Part shown: positions 8,762 through 19,912 of the stretch, one piece after another
Numbering within the stretch: position 1 is the stretch's first letter
Layout: each line of letters starts with the position of its first letter
Source: Oceaniovalibus sp. ACAM 378
GTDB lineage: Bacteria; Pseudomonadota; Alphaproteobacteria; Rhodobacterales; Rhodobacteraceae
DNA length: 64,000 nucleotides
Direction of reading: 5' to 3'
Assembly: GCF_008085915.1 (NCBI RefSeq)
Contig: NZ_VSJK01000007.1
Span: 124,001 to 188,000, forward strand
Translations under genes and position numbers: made by a program
Notes under the pieces: model-generated
What the model was told of the DNA's origin: nothing
The model's database searches: none
What the model saw: only the letters and a program-made list of their open reading frames with translations

Positions 8762-9295
8762 TTACTTCTTCTTGCCTTCCTTGCGGAAGATGAACTCGCC
8801 CTTATGGCGGATGCCCTTGCCCTTATAGGGTTCGGGCTTGCGCCATGCGCGAATGTTCGCGGCCACCTGGCCAAGCAACTGTTCGTCAATGCCTTCCAGC
8901 ACGATTTCGGTGGGTTTGGCCACCGTGACCGTCACCCCTTCGGGGATCGCGAAATCAACATCGTGGGAGTAGCCAAGGTTCAGCTTAAGAACCTTGCCCT
9001 GCAATGCTGCACGATAACCGACGCCGTGAATTTCAAGCTCGCGCTTGAAACCCGTGGAGACACCGACAACCAGGTTATCGACCATGCTGCGGGTCATTCC
9101 CCACTGCTGACGCGCCCGCTTGGACGAGCCGCGCGGCGTAACCGTGATCGCGCCGTCGTCAATTGCGAAGGACACATCGTCGGTGGCGTGAAAGCTCCGG
9201 GTGCCTTTCGGCCCCTTGAGCTCGATCGTCTGGCCAGACAGCGACGCGGTGACGCCGTTGGGAAGCGGGACGGGACGTTTTCCGATACGGGACAT
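8762..9295 (-). CDS. rplF: 50S ribosomal protein uL6
   Basis: 177 residues starting [12 protein letters not shown]. The C-terminal rRNA-binding signature [16 protein letters not shown] is present near residue 155. It lies near the factor-binding centre of the large subunit. The start at 9295 is 10 bases after the rpsH stop; the in-frame extension upstream lies inside rpsH and is not used. Confidence 0.98.
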   Translation of the reverse strand: MSRIGKRPVPLPNGVTASLSGQTIELKGPKGTRSFHATDDVSFAIDDGAITVTPRGSSKRARQQWGMTRSMVDNLVVGVSTGFKRELEIHGVGYRAALQGKVLKLNLGYSHDVDFAIPEGVTVTVAKPTEIVLEGIDEQLLGQVAANIRAWRKPEPYKGKGIRHKGEFIFRKEGKKK

Positions 9296-9305
9296 CTTGC
9301 GCTCC

Positions 9306-9698
9306 TTAGAATACGGTGCAGAGCACTTCGCCGCCGACATTGGCGTTGCGTGCATTTGCATCCGACATCACGCCGTGCGGCGTGGAGACAATCGAGACAC
9401 CCAGGCCCTGCCGAACGCTCGGCAGATCCTTGGACCCCATGTAAACGCGACGACCCGGGGTCGAGACACGTTTGATTTCACGGATCACCGCGGCACCCTC
9501 ATAGTACTTGAGACCAATCTCAAGCGCCGGGTGGCCGTCTTTGCCGGTGGTTTTCTCATATCCGCGGATATAGCCCTCATCGACCAGTACATCCAGAACC
9601 CAGGCACGCAGCTTTGACGCTGGTGTGGAAACGGTGGACTTGCCGCGCATCTGGCTGTTGCGGATGCGGGTCAGCATATCGCCAATTGGATCGTTCAT
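9306..9698 (-). CDS. rpsH: 30S ribosomal protein uS8
   Basis: 130 residues: [19 protein letters not shown] at the N-terminus and the [19 protein letters not shown]-type C-terminal loop of uS8. It binds 16S rRNA and its own mRNA in other bacteria, where it represses spc operons. Order rpsN-rpsH-rplF is conserved. Confidence 0.98.
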   Translation of the reverse strand: MNDPIGDMLTRIRNSQMRGKSTVSTPASKLRAWVLDVLVDEGYIRGYEKTTGKDGHPALEIGLKYYEGAAVIREIKRVSTPGRRVYMGSKDLPSVRQGLGVSIVSTPHGVMSDANARNANVGGEVLCTVF

Positions 9699-9710
9699 AT
9701 CCTGCCCTCC

Positions 9711-10016
9711 TTACCAGCTGGATTTCACAAGACCGGGGATCTGGCCCATGGAGCCAAGTTCCCGCAGCATAATACGGCTGACCTTAAGCTTGCGATAATA
9801 CGCATGCGGACGGCCGGTAAGCTGACAACGGTTGTGCAAACGGGTTGCCGAACTGTTGCGCGGCAGCTCTGCCAGTTTCAAGCGGGCTTTGAACCGCTCT
9901 TCCATCGGCCTTTCTTGGTCACTCGCGATAGCTTTCAGCGCAGCACGCTTGGTGGCATACTGATCCACCAGCTTTTGACGCTTCTTCTCGCGTTCGATCA
10001 TCGATTTCTTCGCCAT
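9711..10016 (-). CDS. rpsN: 30S ribosomal protein uS14 (zinc-independent type)
   Basis: 101 residues, the long form without the CxxC zinc ribbon. Sequence [17 protein letters not shown] and [19 protein letters not shown] matches the zinc-independent S14 family. Confidence 0.98.
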   Translation of the reverse strand: MAKKSMIEREKKRQKLVDQYATKRAALKAIASDQERPMEERFKARLKLAELPRNSSATRLHNRCQLTGRPHAYYRKLKVSRIMLRELGSMGQIPGLVKSSW

Positions 10017-10034
10017 GTGATGTTTCTCCCAGGC

Positions 10035-10598
10035 TCAGCTGTTGAACGGCATGTTGAAATGCTTCAACAGCGCCTTGGCTTCCGCGTCGGTGTCGGCGGT
10101 GGTGCAGATGATGATATCCATACCCCAAACCTCATCGACCTTGTCGAAGTTGATCTCGGGGAACACGATGTGTTCCTTGAGACCCATGGCATAGTTGCCG
10201 CGCCCGTCAAACGATTTGCCGGGAACGCCGCGAAAGTCGCGGACGCGGGGCATTGCCACGGTGACCAGACGATCCAGGAATTCGTACATCCGTGCGCCGC
10301 GCAGGGTCACTTTGGTGCCCAAGGGCATTTCTTCGCGAACACGGAACCCGGCGATGGATTTCTTCGCCTTGGTCACCAATGCCTTTTGGCCGGCAATCGC
10401 GCTCAGATCGTCCTGAGCCGATTTCGCCTTCTTGGTGTCACGAACCGCTTCGGCACCGCAGCCGATGTTCAGGACGATCTTGTCCAGACGCGGGATCTGC
10501 ATGTCGTTCTTGTAGGAAAACTCTTCCTTCATCGCGGGGCGGATCGTCTCGTTGTAGATCGCTTTGAGGCGGGGGATATAGGTTGCAGTGTCAAGCAT
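10035..10598 (-). CDS. rplE: 50S ribosomal protein uL5
   Basis: 187 residues with [17 protein letters not shown], the [18 protein letters not shown] segment and [11 protein letters not shown], all typical of uL5. It contacts 5S rRNA and the P-site tRNA. Its ATG overlaps the rplX stop codon by one base (TGATG), implying coupling. Confidence 0.98.
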   Translation of the reverse strand: MLDTATYIPRLKAIYNETIRPAMKEEFSYKNDMQIPRLDKIVLNIGCGAEAVRDTKKAKSAQDDLSAIAGQKALVTKAKKSIAGFRVREEMPLGTKVTLRGARMYEFLDRLVTVAMPRVRDFRGVPGKSFDGRGNYAMGLKEHIVFPEINFDKVDEVWGMDIIICTTADTDAEAKALLKHFNMPFNS

Positions 10599-10903
10599 CA
10601 GATAACATCCCCTGTGGTCTTGGCAAAGCGCACCTTCTTGCCTTCTTCCAGGCGGAAGCCGACGCGGGTTGCTTTACCATTGGCATCAACGATGGCCAGG
10701 TTGGACAGATCGACAGCCATCGCCTGGGGGACACGGCCGCCCTGGCTGTTCTGGGTCTGTTTGGTGTGGCGAATGGCGATATTCACGCCTTCGACCACGG
10801 CTTTGCCACGGGCGGGCATCACGGCGGAAATCTCGCCCTGCTTGCCTTTGTCTTTGCCGGTCAGCACGACGACGTTGTCGCCTTTTTTGAGTTTAGCAGC
10901 CAT
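10598..10903 (-). CDS. rplX: 50S ribosomal protein uL24
   Basis: 101 residues: the KOW motif [19 protein letters not shown] is at the N-terminus, followed by [15 protein letters not shown]. The ATG at 10903 lies 2 bases after the rplN stop. The in-frame extension upstream is arginine-rich antisense-like sequence inside rplN and was rejected. Confidence 0.98.
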   Translation of the reverse strand: MAAKLKKGDNVVVLTGKDKGKQGEISAVMPARGKAVVEGVNIAIRHTKQTQNSQGGRVPQAMAVDLSNLAIVDANGKATRVGFRLEEGKKVRFAKTTGDVI

Positions 10904-10905
10904 GG

Positions 10906-11274
10906 TTACAACACCTCCGGAGCCAGCGAGATGATCTTCATGAACGATTTGGCGCGAAGTTCGCGCACAACCGGACCGAAGATACGGGTGCCGACGGGTT
11001 CGTTGTTGTTGTTGAGGATGACGGCGGCATTCCGGTCGAACCGGATCACGCTGCCATCTTCGCGGAATACTTCCTTGGCGGTGCGCACGACGACGGCCTT
11101 GCGAACATCGCCCTTCTTGACGCGACCACGCGGGATCGCCTCCTTCACCGACACCACGATGATGTCGCCGACGGATGCATAACGGCGGTGTGAGCCGCCC
11201 AGAACCTTGATGCACTGAACCCGGCGCGCGCCGGAGTTGTCAGCTACATCCAGATTGGTCTGCATCTGGATCAT
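10906..11274 (-). CDS. rplN: 50S ribosomal protein uL14
   Basis: 122 residues, exact family length: [33 protein letters not shown] and [20 protein letters not shown]. It binds 23S rRNA at the subunit interface. A 169-base spacer separates it from rpsQ; no promoter was recognised there. Confidence 0.99.
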   Translation of the reverse strand: MIQMQTNLDVADNSGARRVQCIKVLGGSHRRYASVGDIIVVSVKEAIPRGRVKKGDVRKAVVVRTAKEVFREDGSVIRFDRNAAVILNNNNEPVGTRIFGPVVRELRAKSFMKIISLAPEVL

Positions 11275-11443
11275 TGGGTTTCTCCTGACCTTTGGGGAGC
11301 TCCGGCTTTCTGGCCGGGCGCTCTTTCCCCATGGTTTCGATCAAACTGGTTGTAAGAACCGGTATCCCTGTCATCGCTCCCTGCTCCCTGTCGGCCATTC
11401 CTCGCGATGAGGGACCGTAGGGAACCGAATAGCGACGGTGGGA

Positions 11444-11674
11444 TCAGCCGACTATCACTTCCCAGCGCTTGGTTTTCGAGATCGGCGCGCATTCCTGAAT
11501 GCGGATCTTGTCGCCGGTCTTGAAGGTGTTCTCGGGATCGTGTGCCCGATATTTCTTCGACTTACGAATCGTCTTTTTCAGAACCGGATGCGTAAAACGA
11601 CGCTCGACCGAAACTGTTACGGTCTGCAGGTTGGCATCGCTGGTCACGGTGCCGCTGAGGATACGTTTGGGCAT
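11444..11674 (-). CDS. rpsQ: 30S ribosomal protein uS17
   Basis: 76 residues with the OB-fold signature: [20 protein letters not shown], then [19 protein letters not shown] and [13 protein letters not shown]. An early assembly protein of the small subunit. It starts 2 bases after the rpmC stop codon. Confidence 0.98.
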   Translation of the reverse strand: MPKRILSGTVTSDANLQTVTVSVERRFTHPVLKKTIRKSKKYRAHDPENTFKTGDKIRIQECAPISKTKRWEVIVG

Positions 11675-11676
11675 AC

Positions 11677-11913
11677 TCAGGCCTCCGCTGCGCCGGTGGC
11701 GCCGTTGTTCGTTTCATTCGCGGCGTCGGCCGCCTTTTGGTTCAGAATCGTCAGCACACGGGCCGTATCACGGCGCACGATGCGCATCCGCGATGTGTTC
11801 TCAAGCTGGCTTGTGGCCTGCTGGAAGCGGAGGTTGAAGGCCTCCTTCTTCAGTGAGGACAGCTGATCTTTCAGCTGGTCCGGTGTCTTGTCGCGCATTT
11901 CGGCGGCATTCAT
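11677..11913 (-). CDS. rpmC: 50S ribosomal protein uL29
   Basis: 78 residues; core [20 protein letters not shown] and [20 protein letters not shown], plus an Ala/Asn-rich C-terminal tail of about 15 residues. uL29 sits at the tunnel exit. Normally rpmC directly follows rplP; here two unrelated genes and about 1.7 kb lie between, and rpmC appears to begin a new transcription unit. Confidence 0.97.
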   Translation of the reverse strand: MNAAEMRDKTPDQLKDQLSSLKKEAFNLRFQQATSQLENTSRMRIVRRDTARVLTILNQKAADAANETNNGATGAAEA

Positions 11914-11988
11914 CGCTTCGTCCTTTCACATCACTGGAGGGCCCCCTGAAGGGTCACCCTGATTCCGGTGGGGTCATGATGAAGGGGT

Positions 11989-12017
11989 CGCATACCGCCC
12001 ATCACTCAACAACGCAA
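11989..12017 (-). promoter_or_regulatory. Possible sigma-70 promoter for rpmC-rpsQ and the spc genes
   Basis: On the minus strand TTGCGT (12017-12012) and TATGCG (11994-11989) are 17 bases apart, about 75 bases upstream of the rpmC start. The match is moderate, but a promoter is expected here because the cluster is interrupted and terminated upstream. Confidence 0.5.
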
Positions 12018-12150
12018 GCCCCGACTGATTGCGACAGTCACATTGTCGTTTCCAAGATCACTGGTTCCCACGTTCCGAAGCGAGGCTAACGGATTGGTAA
12101 CGATACTGCTTCATCCCTGTCGCAACAAGAATCTCAGACCAAGGTTTTCG

Positions 12151-12891
12151 ATGCCCCCGTCAATGGCCACACTTGCTCTTGCTCTGTTCATAGCCGTTTT
12201 CACCAAGGTCGGCGCTGTGCGGGCCGAGGCGGTCAGCCTTTTGACCGAGGATTCGGTCTTTGCTCCGCAACGTTCTCTATTTCATTCTCCTCAGGGGGCA
12301 ATCGGCCAGCAAACGGGTTCAAGCCTTTTTGCCGGTCGCTCGGCCGGCGGGCTGTTCGCGCCCCTTGCCATCCGACCGCTGAGTGCACCGACCCTTGGGA
12401 GCGCCCTGACCGGCACCCAAATCGAACGCCTGCGGCAATTGATTGGCCATGCCGAATCGCGACGTGATGGGTATGACGCTGTGCAACACGGTGCTCGGGT
12501 GAAACCACCGGGCAGACCGACGCAGATGACGATCGGGGAAATCATCGCATGGATCGACGCAACCCCCGGACAGCCCCATGCCATCGGCAAGTTCCAGTTC
12601 ATCCCGCCGACCCTGTTGCGGCTTGTTGCGCGCACGGGGATGCCTCCAACCACGAAGTTTTCGCCACAGGTGCAGGACAGGCTGGCCGACGAGCTGCTGC
12701 TTGAGGCCGGATTGCGCGAGGCGTCCTCGGGCAACATGGGCCGGCATCATTTTATGAGAAAATTGGCGATGATCTGGGCAGGTCTGCCGACAGCCGACGG
12801 CAAATCCTATTATGATGGATACGCTGGCAATAAGGCATCAATGACCTGGGCCCAGTACGACACCGAAATGAAGCGTATCTTCCCCGGCTGA
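12151..12891 (+). CDS. Exported lambda-lysozyme-like muramidase family protein
   Basis: 246 residues from the ATG at 12151. A signal peptide is visible (MATLALALFIAVFTKVGAVRAEA). The C-terminal half resembles the phage-lambda lysozyme (transglycosylase) fold: IGHAESRRDGYDAV with a candidate catalytic Glu, AIGKFQFIPPTLLRLV, FSPQVQDRLADELL, and IWAGLP near the end. Members of this fold cleave peptidoglycan. The gene is on the opposite strand inside the ribosomal supercluster and converges on the oxygenase gene with a 3-base gap. No holin or other phage gene is near, so a housekeeping or periplasmic role is more likely than a prophage remnant. An in-frame start at 12043 is less likely because it would bury the signal peptide. 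Confidence 0.7.
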   Translation: MPPSMATLALALFIAVFTKVGAVRAEAVSLLTEDSVFAPQRSLFHSPQGAIGQQTGSSLFAGRSAGGLFAPLAIRPLSAPTLGSALTGTQIERLRQLIGHAESRRDGYDAVQHGARVKPPGRPTQMTIGEIIAWIDATPGQPHAIGKFQFIPPTLLRLVARTGMPPTTKFSPQVQDRLADELLLEAGLREASSGNMGRHHFMRKLAMIWAGLPTADGKSYYDGYAGNKASMTWAQYDTEMKRIFPG

Positions 12892-12894
12892 TCC

Positions 12895-13515
12895 TCAGTT
12901 CCAGGCGTAGTTAAAACTGATGCTGATCCGGTCTTCTTCGGCCATGTTCATCGGAACTTCATGGCGCAACCAGCTTTCCCACAAAAGAACGTCGCCGACA
13001 TCGGGCGCAACATAGACGAACTGACGCAACTCCTCCCGCGCCTTGGCCTTGCGCCCCGGCGCGGCCATCATCATCGCCAGACGCGGATCCTCGAACCGGA
13101 TTGCGCTTGTCCCCTTGGGCATCGAAACATAGGTCGTCCCGCTGATCACCGAATGGGGATGGATATGTGCCGTATGAATTCCACCCTCGGGCAGAACATT
13201 GATCCAGATCGAATCGAGCTTGATTTTCTTGTCGCCTGAGTCGAATTCAACATCCTTGGCAAACTCTGCCACATGCTTGTCCAGCACCTTGACCAGATCC
13301 TTGAAGATCGAAAACCGCCAGGGAAGATCGGTCAGTGAGGCATAACTGGTATAGCCGGGAAAGTCGTTTTCGTCGCACCAAGCCTGCCCAGCCTCATCGT
13401 CTTCGGCAATCGACAGGCAAGATGCTTCCAACTCTGCTCCATCCACAGGCTTTCCAAGATCGGAAAGCCGTGCGCGATAAAGGCGGGTGACGAACAGGGA
13501 TGAGATGTCGGACAT
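12895..13515 (-). CDS. TIGR02466-type putative 2-oxoglutarate/Fe(II) oxygenase
   Basis: 206 residues. The C-terminal half shows a jelly-roll oxygenase pattern: HTAHIHPHSVISGTTYVSMP with candidate metal ligands, GDVLLWESWLRHEVPMN with the distal His, and a following Arg in RISISFNY that could bind 2-oxoglutarate. The substrate is unknown. It lies just downstream of rplP on the same strand, but a terminator between them suggests independent expression. Whether it modifies a ribosomal protein, as some family relatives do, is speculation based only on position. Confidence 0.75.
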   Translation of the reverse strand: MSDISSLFVTRLYRARLSDLGKPVDGAELEASCLSIAEDDEAGQAWCDENDFPGYTSYASLTDLPWRFSIFKDLVKVLDKHVAEFAKDVEFDSGDKKIKLDSIWINVLPEGGIHTAHIHPHSVISGTTYVSMPKGTSAIRFEDPRLAMMMAAPGRKAKAREELRQFVYVAPDVGDVLLWESWLRHEVPMNMAEEDRISISFNYAWN

Positions 13516-13543
13516 GGCAGAATGATACCTCGGATCAAAGAAA

Positions 13544-13577
13544 GGAAAAAGCCCCCGCCGCTGAACGGACGGGGGCC
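13544..13577 (-). terminator. Intrinsic terminator after rplP
   Basis: On the minus strand GCCCCCG and CGGGGGC arms (13551-13576) with a short internal mismatch are followed by TTTTTCC. It lies about 80 bases downstream of the rplP stop codon and just before the oxygenase gene, so it probably ends the S10 transcript. Confidence 0.8.
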
Positions 13578-13658
13578 TCTTGATGTTTCTGGGGCGGGAA
13601 TGCGGATAGTCCGCCTTCACCATCCCGACGGACTCTGTCGCCAGAAGCGACGCATCGC

Positions 13659-14072
13659 TTACCAGTCTTCGCGCAGAACCGTGCGGGTCTTGATCGGCAG
13701 TTTCATCGCGGCCAGGCGCAGGGCCTCGCGCGCAACGACTTCGGTCACGCCGTCGATCTCAAACATGATCCGTCCGGGCTTGACCTTGGCGGCCCAGAAA
13801 TCGACCGAACCCTTACCTTTACCCATCCGGACTTCTACCGGCTTGGACGTCACGGGAAGGTCCGGGAAAATCCGGATCCAGACCCGGCCCTGACGTTTCA
13901 TGTGACGTGTCATTGCACGGCGGGCCGCTTCGATCTGGCGGGCAGTGATCCGCTCGGGCTCCACCGCTTTCAGACCGAATGTGCCGAAGGCCAGGTCAGA
14001 CCCGCCCTTGGCTTCGCCGTGAATCCGGCCCTTGTGCATCTTGCGGAATTTTGTGCGCTTTGGTTGCAGCAT
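13659..14072 (-). CDS. rplP: 50S ribosomal protein uL16
   Basis: 137 residues: [19 protein letters not shown], then [17 protein letters not shown] and [20 protein letters not shown]. The last gives the conserved Arg in a KGKG loop; in other bacteria Arg81 of uL16 is a known substrate of the hydroxylase YcfD/RoxA. It is the last ribosomal gene before the two-gene insertion. Confidence 0.98.
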   Translation of the reverse strand: MLQPKRTKFRKMHKGRIHGEAKGGSDLAFGTFGLKAVEPERITARQIEAARRAMTRHMKRQGRVWIRIFPDLPVTSKPVEVRMGKGKGSVDFWAAKVKPGRIMFEIDGVTEVVAREALRLAAMKLPIKTRTVLREDW

Positions 14073-14084
14073 CTGTTCTACTCC

Positions 14085-14801
14085 TTACCGGCGGCCGCGA
14101 TCGCCACGGTCACCCCGGGGGGCCGGGCCATCCTGCAGCTCGCTTTGGCGACGATCATGGGCCGACGGATCGTGCTCCATGATCTCACCTTTGAAAATCC
14201 AGACCTTGATGCCAATGATGCCATAAGCGGTCTTGGCTTCGTAGCCGGAATAGTCGATGTCCGCACGCAGAGTGTGCAGCGGCACGCGGCCTTCGCGGTA
14301 CCATTCGGTCCGTGCGATCTCGGCACCGCCAAGACGGCCCGCAAGGTTGACCCGGATCCCGAGCGACCCCATGCGCATCGCGTTTTGGACGGCCCGTTTC
14401 ATCGCACGACGAAAGCTTACACGACGCTCAAGCTGCTGGGCGATGGATTCGGCCACCAGACGCGCGTCCAGTTCGGGCTTACGAACTTCGACGATGTTCA
14501 GGTGCATCTCGCTGGCCGTCATTGCGGCCAGTTTCTTGCGCAGGGTCTCGATATCGGCGCCTTTTTTGCCGATGATCACGCCCGGGCGTGCTGCGTGGAT
14601 CGTCACACGGCACTTTTTGTGCGGCCGTTCGATGATCACCTTGGAAATTCCGGCCTGCGCGGCTTCTTTCTTGATGAATTCGCGCATCCGGATGTCTTCA
14701 AGCAGAAGATTTCCATAGTCCTTGGTGTCGGCGTACCAACGGCTGTCCCAGGTCCGGTTGACCTGAAGGCGCATGCCGATCGGATTTACTTTATTACCCA
14801 T
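14085..14801 (-). CDS. rpsC: 30S ribosomal protein uS3
   Basis: 238 residues starting [20 protein letters not shown]. The KH domain ([16 protein letters not shown]) lies near residue 70 and the C-terminal domain has [19 protein letters not shown]; the hydrophilic Arg/Asp-rich tail is common in alphaproteobacteria. The start at 14801 overlaps the rplV stop by one base. Confidence 0.98.
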   Translation of the reverse strand: MGNKVNPIGMRLQVNRTWDSRWYADTKDYGNLLLEDIRMREFIKKEAAQAGISKVIIERPHKKCRVTIHAARPGVIIGKKGADIETLRKKLAAMTASEMHLNIVEVRKPELDARLVAESIAQQLERRVSFRRAMKRAVQNAMRMGSLGIRVNLAGRLGGAEIARTEWYREGRVPLHTLRADIDYSGYEAKTAYGIIGIKVWIFKGEIMEHDPSAHDRRQSELQDGPAPRGDRGDRGRR

Positions 14802-15193
14802 CAGGCTTGCTCCTCGACAGCTTGTTCCACTTGGCGAACCTTGATCGTGAGTTCGGCGAACGGTTTGACGATCTTGCCATACCGACCGCGCGCACGGGGA
14901 CGACCCCGTTTCATGGTCAGGTTCTTGCCAACCCAGGCTTCGGCAACGATCAACTCGTCGACATCCAGGTTGTGGTTGTTCTCGGCGTTGGCGATGGCGG
15001 ATTGAAGGCACTTCTTCACGTCGTCCGAGATCCGCTTTTTCGAGAAAGTCAGATCGGACAGGGCCTTTTCAACCTTCTTGCCACGGATCAGCGCGGCGAC
15101 AAGATTCAGCTTCTGAGGCGAAGTACGCAGCATGCGGACTTTGGCCAGAGCTTCATTGTCGGCAACGCGGCGGGGGTTCTTTTCCTTGCTCAT
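14801..15193 (-). CDS. rplV: 50S ribosomal protein uL22
   Basis: 130 residues. [20 protein letters not shown] and [18 protein letters not shown] mark the globular domain and the loop that lines the exit tunnel, where macrolide-resistance changes occur in other species. It overlaps rpsS by 4 bases. Confidence 0.98.
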   Translation of the reverse strand: MSKEKNPRRVADNEALAKVRMLRTSPQKLNLVAALIRGKKVEKALSDLTFSKKRISDDVKKCLQSAIANAENNHNLDVDELIVAEAWVGKNLTMKRGRPRARGRYGKIVKPFAELTIKVRQVEQAVEEQA

Positions 15194-15468
15194 TTGCGTT
15201 TGGCCTTCTTGTCGGCGGCGTGTCCGTGATAGGTACGGGTCGGCGAATACTCACCGAACTTCTGACCGATCATGTCCTCGGTCACATTGACCGGGATATG
15301 TTTTTTGCCATTGTATACGGCAAAGGTGAGCCCCACGAACTGGGGCAAGATGGTCGAACGACGCGACCAGATCTTGATGACTTCTTTGCGGCCGCTTTCG
15401 CGCGTCGCTTCGGCCTTTTTCAGGACGAATGCGTCTACGAAGGGGCCTTTCCAGACGGAACGCGTCAT
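15190..15468 (-). CDS. rpsS: 30S ribosomal protein uS19
   Basis: 92 residues, exact family length: [18 protein letters not shown], then [20 protein letters not shown] and [19 protein letters not shown]. It sits in the small-subunit head. It starts one base after the rplB stop and overlaps rplV. Confidence 0.99.
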   Translation of the reverse strand: MTRSVWKGPFVDAFVLKKAEATRESGRKEVIKIWSRRSTILPQFVGLTFAVYNGKKHIPVNVTEDMIGQKFGEYSPTRTYHGHAADKKAKRK

Positions 15469-15469
15469 A

Positions 15470-16312
15470 TCAGCGTCCTTTCTTCTTGGCGTGACGCGAG
15501 CGGACGATCAGCTTTTGCGACGCTTTGTTCTTGTTCCGGGTCTTGTTCCCCTTGGTGCCCTTGCCCCATGGCGTCACCGGATGGCGACCCCCGGAAGTCC
15601 GGCCTTCGCCACCGCCGTGCGGGTGGTCGATGGGGTTCATCACGACACCGCGGACCGATGGGCGGATGCCGAAGTGGCGGTTCCGACCGGCCTTACCGAT
15701 GTTCTGGTTGCTGTTGTCGGGGTTCGACACTGCACCGACGGTGGCCATGCATTCCTGCCGCACCAGCCGCAATTCGCCCGAGGACAGGCGGATCTGAGCA
15801 TAACCGCCATCACGGCCCACAAACTGGGCATAGGTGCCGGCGGCACGGGCGATCTGGCCGCCTTTGCCCTGCTTCATTTCAATGTTGTGAACGATGGTAC
15901 CGATCGGCATGCCGGAGAACGGCATCGCGTTGCCCGGCTTGATGTCGGCCTTCGCGCTTGAGATGATCTTGTCACCAATGCCCAGACGCTGGGGGGCCAG
16001 GATATAGGCCTGCTCGCCATCGTCATAGGAGACCAGGGCGATGAACGCCGTCCGGTTAGGGTCATATTCAATGCGAATGACGGTCGCAATCACGTCCATC
16101 TTGTTACGCTTGAAATCGACGATACGGTAAAGACGTTTTGCGCCCCCACCAATACGACGCATCGTGATTCGTCCGGTATTGTTCCGGCCGCCATGTTTCG
16201 ACAAACCCTCGGTGAGGGATTTGACGGGGCGACCTTTCCAAAGCTCCGAACGGTCGATCAGCACCAGCCCGCGCTGGCCCGGCGTCGTCGGCTTGTACGA
16301 CTTGAGTGCCAT
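15470..16312 (-). CDS. rplB: 50S ribosomal protein uL2
   Basis: 280 residues beginning [20 protein letters not shown]. The C-terminal segment [20 protein letters not shown] contains the conserved His-rich loop close to the peptidyl-transferase centre. The ATG at 16312 is the family start; upstream in-frame codons lie in the rplW-rplB spacer. Confidence 0.99.
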   Translation of the reverse strand: MALKSYKPTTPGQRGLVLIDRSELWKGRPVKSLTEGLSKHGGRNNTGRITMRRIGGGAKRLYRIVDFKRNKMDVIATVIRIEYDPNRTAFIALVSYDDGEQAYILAPQRLGIGDKIISSAKADIKPGNAMPFSGMPIGTIVHNIEMKQGKGGQIARAAGTYAQFVGRDGGYAQIRLSSGELRLVRQECMATVGAVSNPDNSNQNIGKAGRNRHFGIRPSVRGVVMNPIDHPHGGGEGRTSGGRHPVTPWGKGTKGNKTRNKNKASQKLIVRSRHAKKKGR

Positions 16313-16428
16313 GCTTTCCGTCTTCCGTTTGCTTTGCGGGCCATTCCGGCCCGGCTCTTGGTGTATAGGGCCCCGAAGGTCCCCGGCTGTCTCGGCGCGC
16401 AACCCTTCTTGGTAGCACGAACAGGTCA

Positions 16429-16448
16429 GCCCCGGACGAATCCGGGGC
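16429..16448 (-). other. TTCG-loop hairpin between rplW and rplB
   Basis: GCCCCGGA and TCCGGGGC form a perfect 8-bp stem with loop TTCG on the sense (minus) strand in the 156-base rplW-rplB spacer. No T tract follows. It resembles the hairpin at 8365-8384 in form but not in arm sequence. Confidence 0.5.
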
Positions 16449-16468
16449 CATACCGATGAGGTCTGTTA

Positions 16469-16765
16469 TTAAAGACCCGTGGTAACGTCAATCGTGTTAC
16501 CCGGCTCAAGCGTCACATATGCCTTTTTGACATCGCGCCGCTTGCCAAGGCCACCGCGAAACCGCTTTACCTTGCCCTTGGTGATGGTCGTGTTCACGGC
16601 CTTCACCTTGACACCGAACAGGGTTTCCACAGCATCCTTGATCTGCGGCTTGTTCGCATCGATCGCCACTTCGAACACCACTGCGCCCGCGTCGGACGCC
16701 ATGGTGGCCTTTTCGGTGATGATCGGCTTGCGAATCACATCGTAATGTTCAGGTTTCGCGTTCAT
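16469..16765 (-). CDS. rplW: 50S ribosomal protein uL23
   Basis: 98 residues: [40 protein letters not shown] and [20 protein letters not shown] are family features. uL23 forms the docking site for trigger factor and SRP at the tunnel exit. Its start overlaps the rplD stop by 4 bases (ATGA). Confidence 0.98.
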   Translation of the reverse strand: MNAKPEHYDVIRKPIITEKATMASDAGAVVFEVAIDANKPQIKDAVETLFGVKVKAVNTTITKGKVKRFRGGLGKRRDVKKAYVTLEPGNTIDVTTGL

Positions 16766-17382
16766 TTCAGCCTCGCTTCCAGCGCTTCGAGACCGGCCTT
16801 GGTGATGACCAGCGTATCGCGCTTGAGGATGTCATAGACGTTGGCGCCCATGGTGGGCAAAACATCCAGACCGTCGATGTTGGCGGCAGCACGGGCGAAA
16901 TTCTCGTTCACCGCGGTGCCGTCGATGATCAGCGCCCGCTTCCAGCCAAGTGCCTTGACCTGCTTCGCCAGCATCGCCGTCTTGATCTCGGCCATATCCG
17001 CCGCATCGATGATGACAATGCTGCCTTCCGCCATCTTGGCCGACAGCGCATGGCGCAGGCCCAGTTTGCGGAACTTCTTGGTCAGTTCATGGCCGTGGCT
17101 GCGCGGAGTCGGACCCTTATAGATGCCGCCCCCACGAAAGATCGGTGCCGAGCGGGCGCCGTGGCGTGCGCCACCGGTGCCTTTCTGGCGATAGATCTTC
17201 TTGGTCGAATACTTGACCTCGGACCTGGTTTTCACCTTATGGGTGCCGGCCTGCGCATTGTTGCGCTGCCAACGAACCATACGGTGCAGGATGTCCGCGC
17301 GCGGCTCCAGGCCGAAGATCTCTTCGCCAAGATCGACCGACCCGGCGTTGCCGCCGTCCAGATTGATCACGTCGAGTTTCAT
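16762..17382 (-). CDS. rplD: 50S ribosomal protein uL4
   Basis: 206 residues. The extended loop [20 protein letters not shown] that reaches the exit tunnel is present near residue 65. In Escherichia coli uL4 represses the S10 operon; no such leader was recognised here. It overlaps both rplC and rplW by 4 bases. Confidence 0.98.
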   Translation of the reverse strand: MKLDVINLDGGNAGSVDLGEEIFGLEPRADILHRMVRWQRNNAQAGTHKVKTRSEVKYSTKKIYRQKGTGGARHGARSAPIFRGGGIYKGPTPRSHGHELTKKFRKLGLRHALSAKMAEGSIVIIDAADMAEIKTAMLAKQVKALGWKRALIIDGTAVNENFARAAANIDGLDVLPTMGANVYDILKRDTLVITKAGLEALEARLK

Positions 17383-18260
17383 GCGTCGCCTTCCTTCTTC
17401 TCGTCCAGAGGCTCGCTCTGGTCACCGGCTGCATCCTTGTCCGCTTCGATACCGACTTCGGCCGCCTTGATTGCGGCCTCTTCGGCTGCTGCGGCTTCGG
17501 CTGCTGCTGCCTCTTCGGCGGCTGCGGCTTCGACTGCGGCTGCTTCGGCGGCTTCACGTGCCATACGTTCGGCTTCCTCGGCGGCGGATTTCAGGGCCGC
17601 GGGATAGATCACACCATCGGGAGTCGGCTTCTTCACCGCATCCTTGATTGTAACCCAGCCGCCCTTGGATCCGGGAACCGCGCCTTTGACCATGATCAGG
17701 CCACGATCGGCGTCGGTGCGAACGACCTGAAGATTCTGCGTGGTGACACGGGCAGCGCCCATGTGACCGGCCATCTTCTTGCCCTTGAACACCTTGCCGG
17801 GATCCTGACACTGGCCCGTGGACCCGTGCGAACGGTGCGAGACCGAAACGCCGTGCGATGCACGCAGACCGGAGAAGTTGTGCCGCTTCATAGCGCCGGC
17901 AAACCCTTTACCAATCGAAGTGCCCGCCACATCGACGAACTGACCTGCAAAGTAATGGTTGGCCGTGATTTCCTCACCGACCCCGATCAGATTTTCGGGG
18001 GCGACGCGGAATTCCGCAATCTTCCGCTTGGGCGCAACCGAAGCGATGGCAAAATGGCCACGCATCGGTTTGGTCGTGCGGCTGACCTTGGCCGTGCCCG
18101 CACCCAGCTGAACGGCGGAATATCCGTCCCGCTCAAGAGTGCGCTGAGCGACCACCTGAAGTGAATCGAGTTGAAGAACGGTAACAGGAATCTGCTTGCC
18201 GTCTTCCATGAACAGTCGGGTCATCCCGACCTTTTTTGCGATAACGCCTGAGCGCAACAT
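17379..18260 (-). CDS. rplC: 50S ribosomal protein uL3 with Ala/Glu-rich C-terminal tail
   Basis: 293 residues, against about 210 in Escherichia coli. The core shows [40 protein letters not shown] (including the methylatable Gln region, [20 protein letters not shown]) and [17 protein letters not shown]. From about residue 228 a 66-residue tail is made almost only of Ala and Glu ([20 protein letters not shown]) and ends acidic ([10 protein letters not shown]), predicted to form a helix. Tails of this sort occur in relatives. The start at 18260 is the family start. Confidence 0.97.
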   Translation of the reverse strand: MLRSGVIAKKVGMTRLFMEDGKQIPVTVLQLDSLQVVAQRTLERDGYSAVQLGAGTAKVSRTTKPMRGHFAIASVAPKRKIAEFRVAPENLIGVGEEITANHYFAGQFVDVAGTSIGKGFAGAMKRHNFSGLRASHGVSVSHRSHGSTGQCQDPGKVFKGKKMAGHMGAARVTTQNLQVVRTDADRGLIMVKGAVPGSKGGWVTIKDAVKKPTPDGVIYPAALKSAAEEAERMAREAAEAAAVEAAAAEEAAAAEAAAAEEAAIKAAEVGIEADKDAAGDQSEPLDEKKEGDA

Positions 18261-18273
18261 GACGGTGCCCTCC

Positions 18274-18585
18274 TCAGACTTTGATCTCGACGTCGACACC
18301 GGCGGCCAGGTCGAGCTTCATCAGCGCGTCCACGGTCTGGGGTGTCGGGTCGACGATGTCGAGCAGCCGCTTATGGGTGCGGATCTCGAACTGATCACGG
18401 GATTTCTTGTCGACGTGGGGGCCACGCAGAACGGTGAATTTTTCGATCTTGTTCGGCAGCGGAATGGGTCCGCGCACGTGGGCGCCCGTCCGTTTGGCGG
18501 TGTTCACGATTTCCTGCGTGCTGGCATCCAGCACGCGGTAATCGAACGCCTTGAGCCGAATGCGAATGTTTTGGCTGGCGGCCAT
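18274..18585 (-). CDS. rpsJ: 30S ribosomal protein uS10
   Basis: 103 residues: [40 protein letters not shown] and [19 protein letters not shown]. It is a head protein and in Escherichia coli also the NusE antitermination factor. It follows tuf after a 126-base spacer. Confidence 0.99.
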   Translation of the reverse strand: MAASQNIRIRLKAFDYRVLDASTQEIVNTAKRTGAHVRGPIPLPNKIEKFTVLRGPHVDKKSRDQFEIRTHKRLLDIVDPTPQTVDALMKLDLAAGVDVEIKV

Positions 18586-18711
18586 AGCAATTGCCTTTCG
18601 CGGCTTTGAGATTGAGAGGTGGAGGCGCCGGAATTGACGCCCCCACTTCGAATCTGTCGTTCCTGGTTGGGCTTGCGCCCTTAAATCAGCGGTACAGCTT
18701 CGTTTCGTTGA

Positions 18712-19887
<1,176 letters not shown>

Positions 19888-19912
19888 GATATGGCTCCTT
19901 CTATGTCGGTGT

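Noticed and set aside
12043-12891. Longer start for the lysozyme-like gene
   Set aside because: The extra 36 residues precede an evident signal peptide that should be N-terminal.
12151-13515. Prophage or mobile-element origin for the two genes inside the ribosomal cluster
   Set aside because: No integrase, transposase, repeats or att-like duplications flank them; codon use matches the neighbours.
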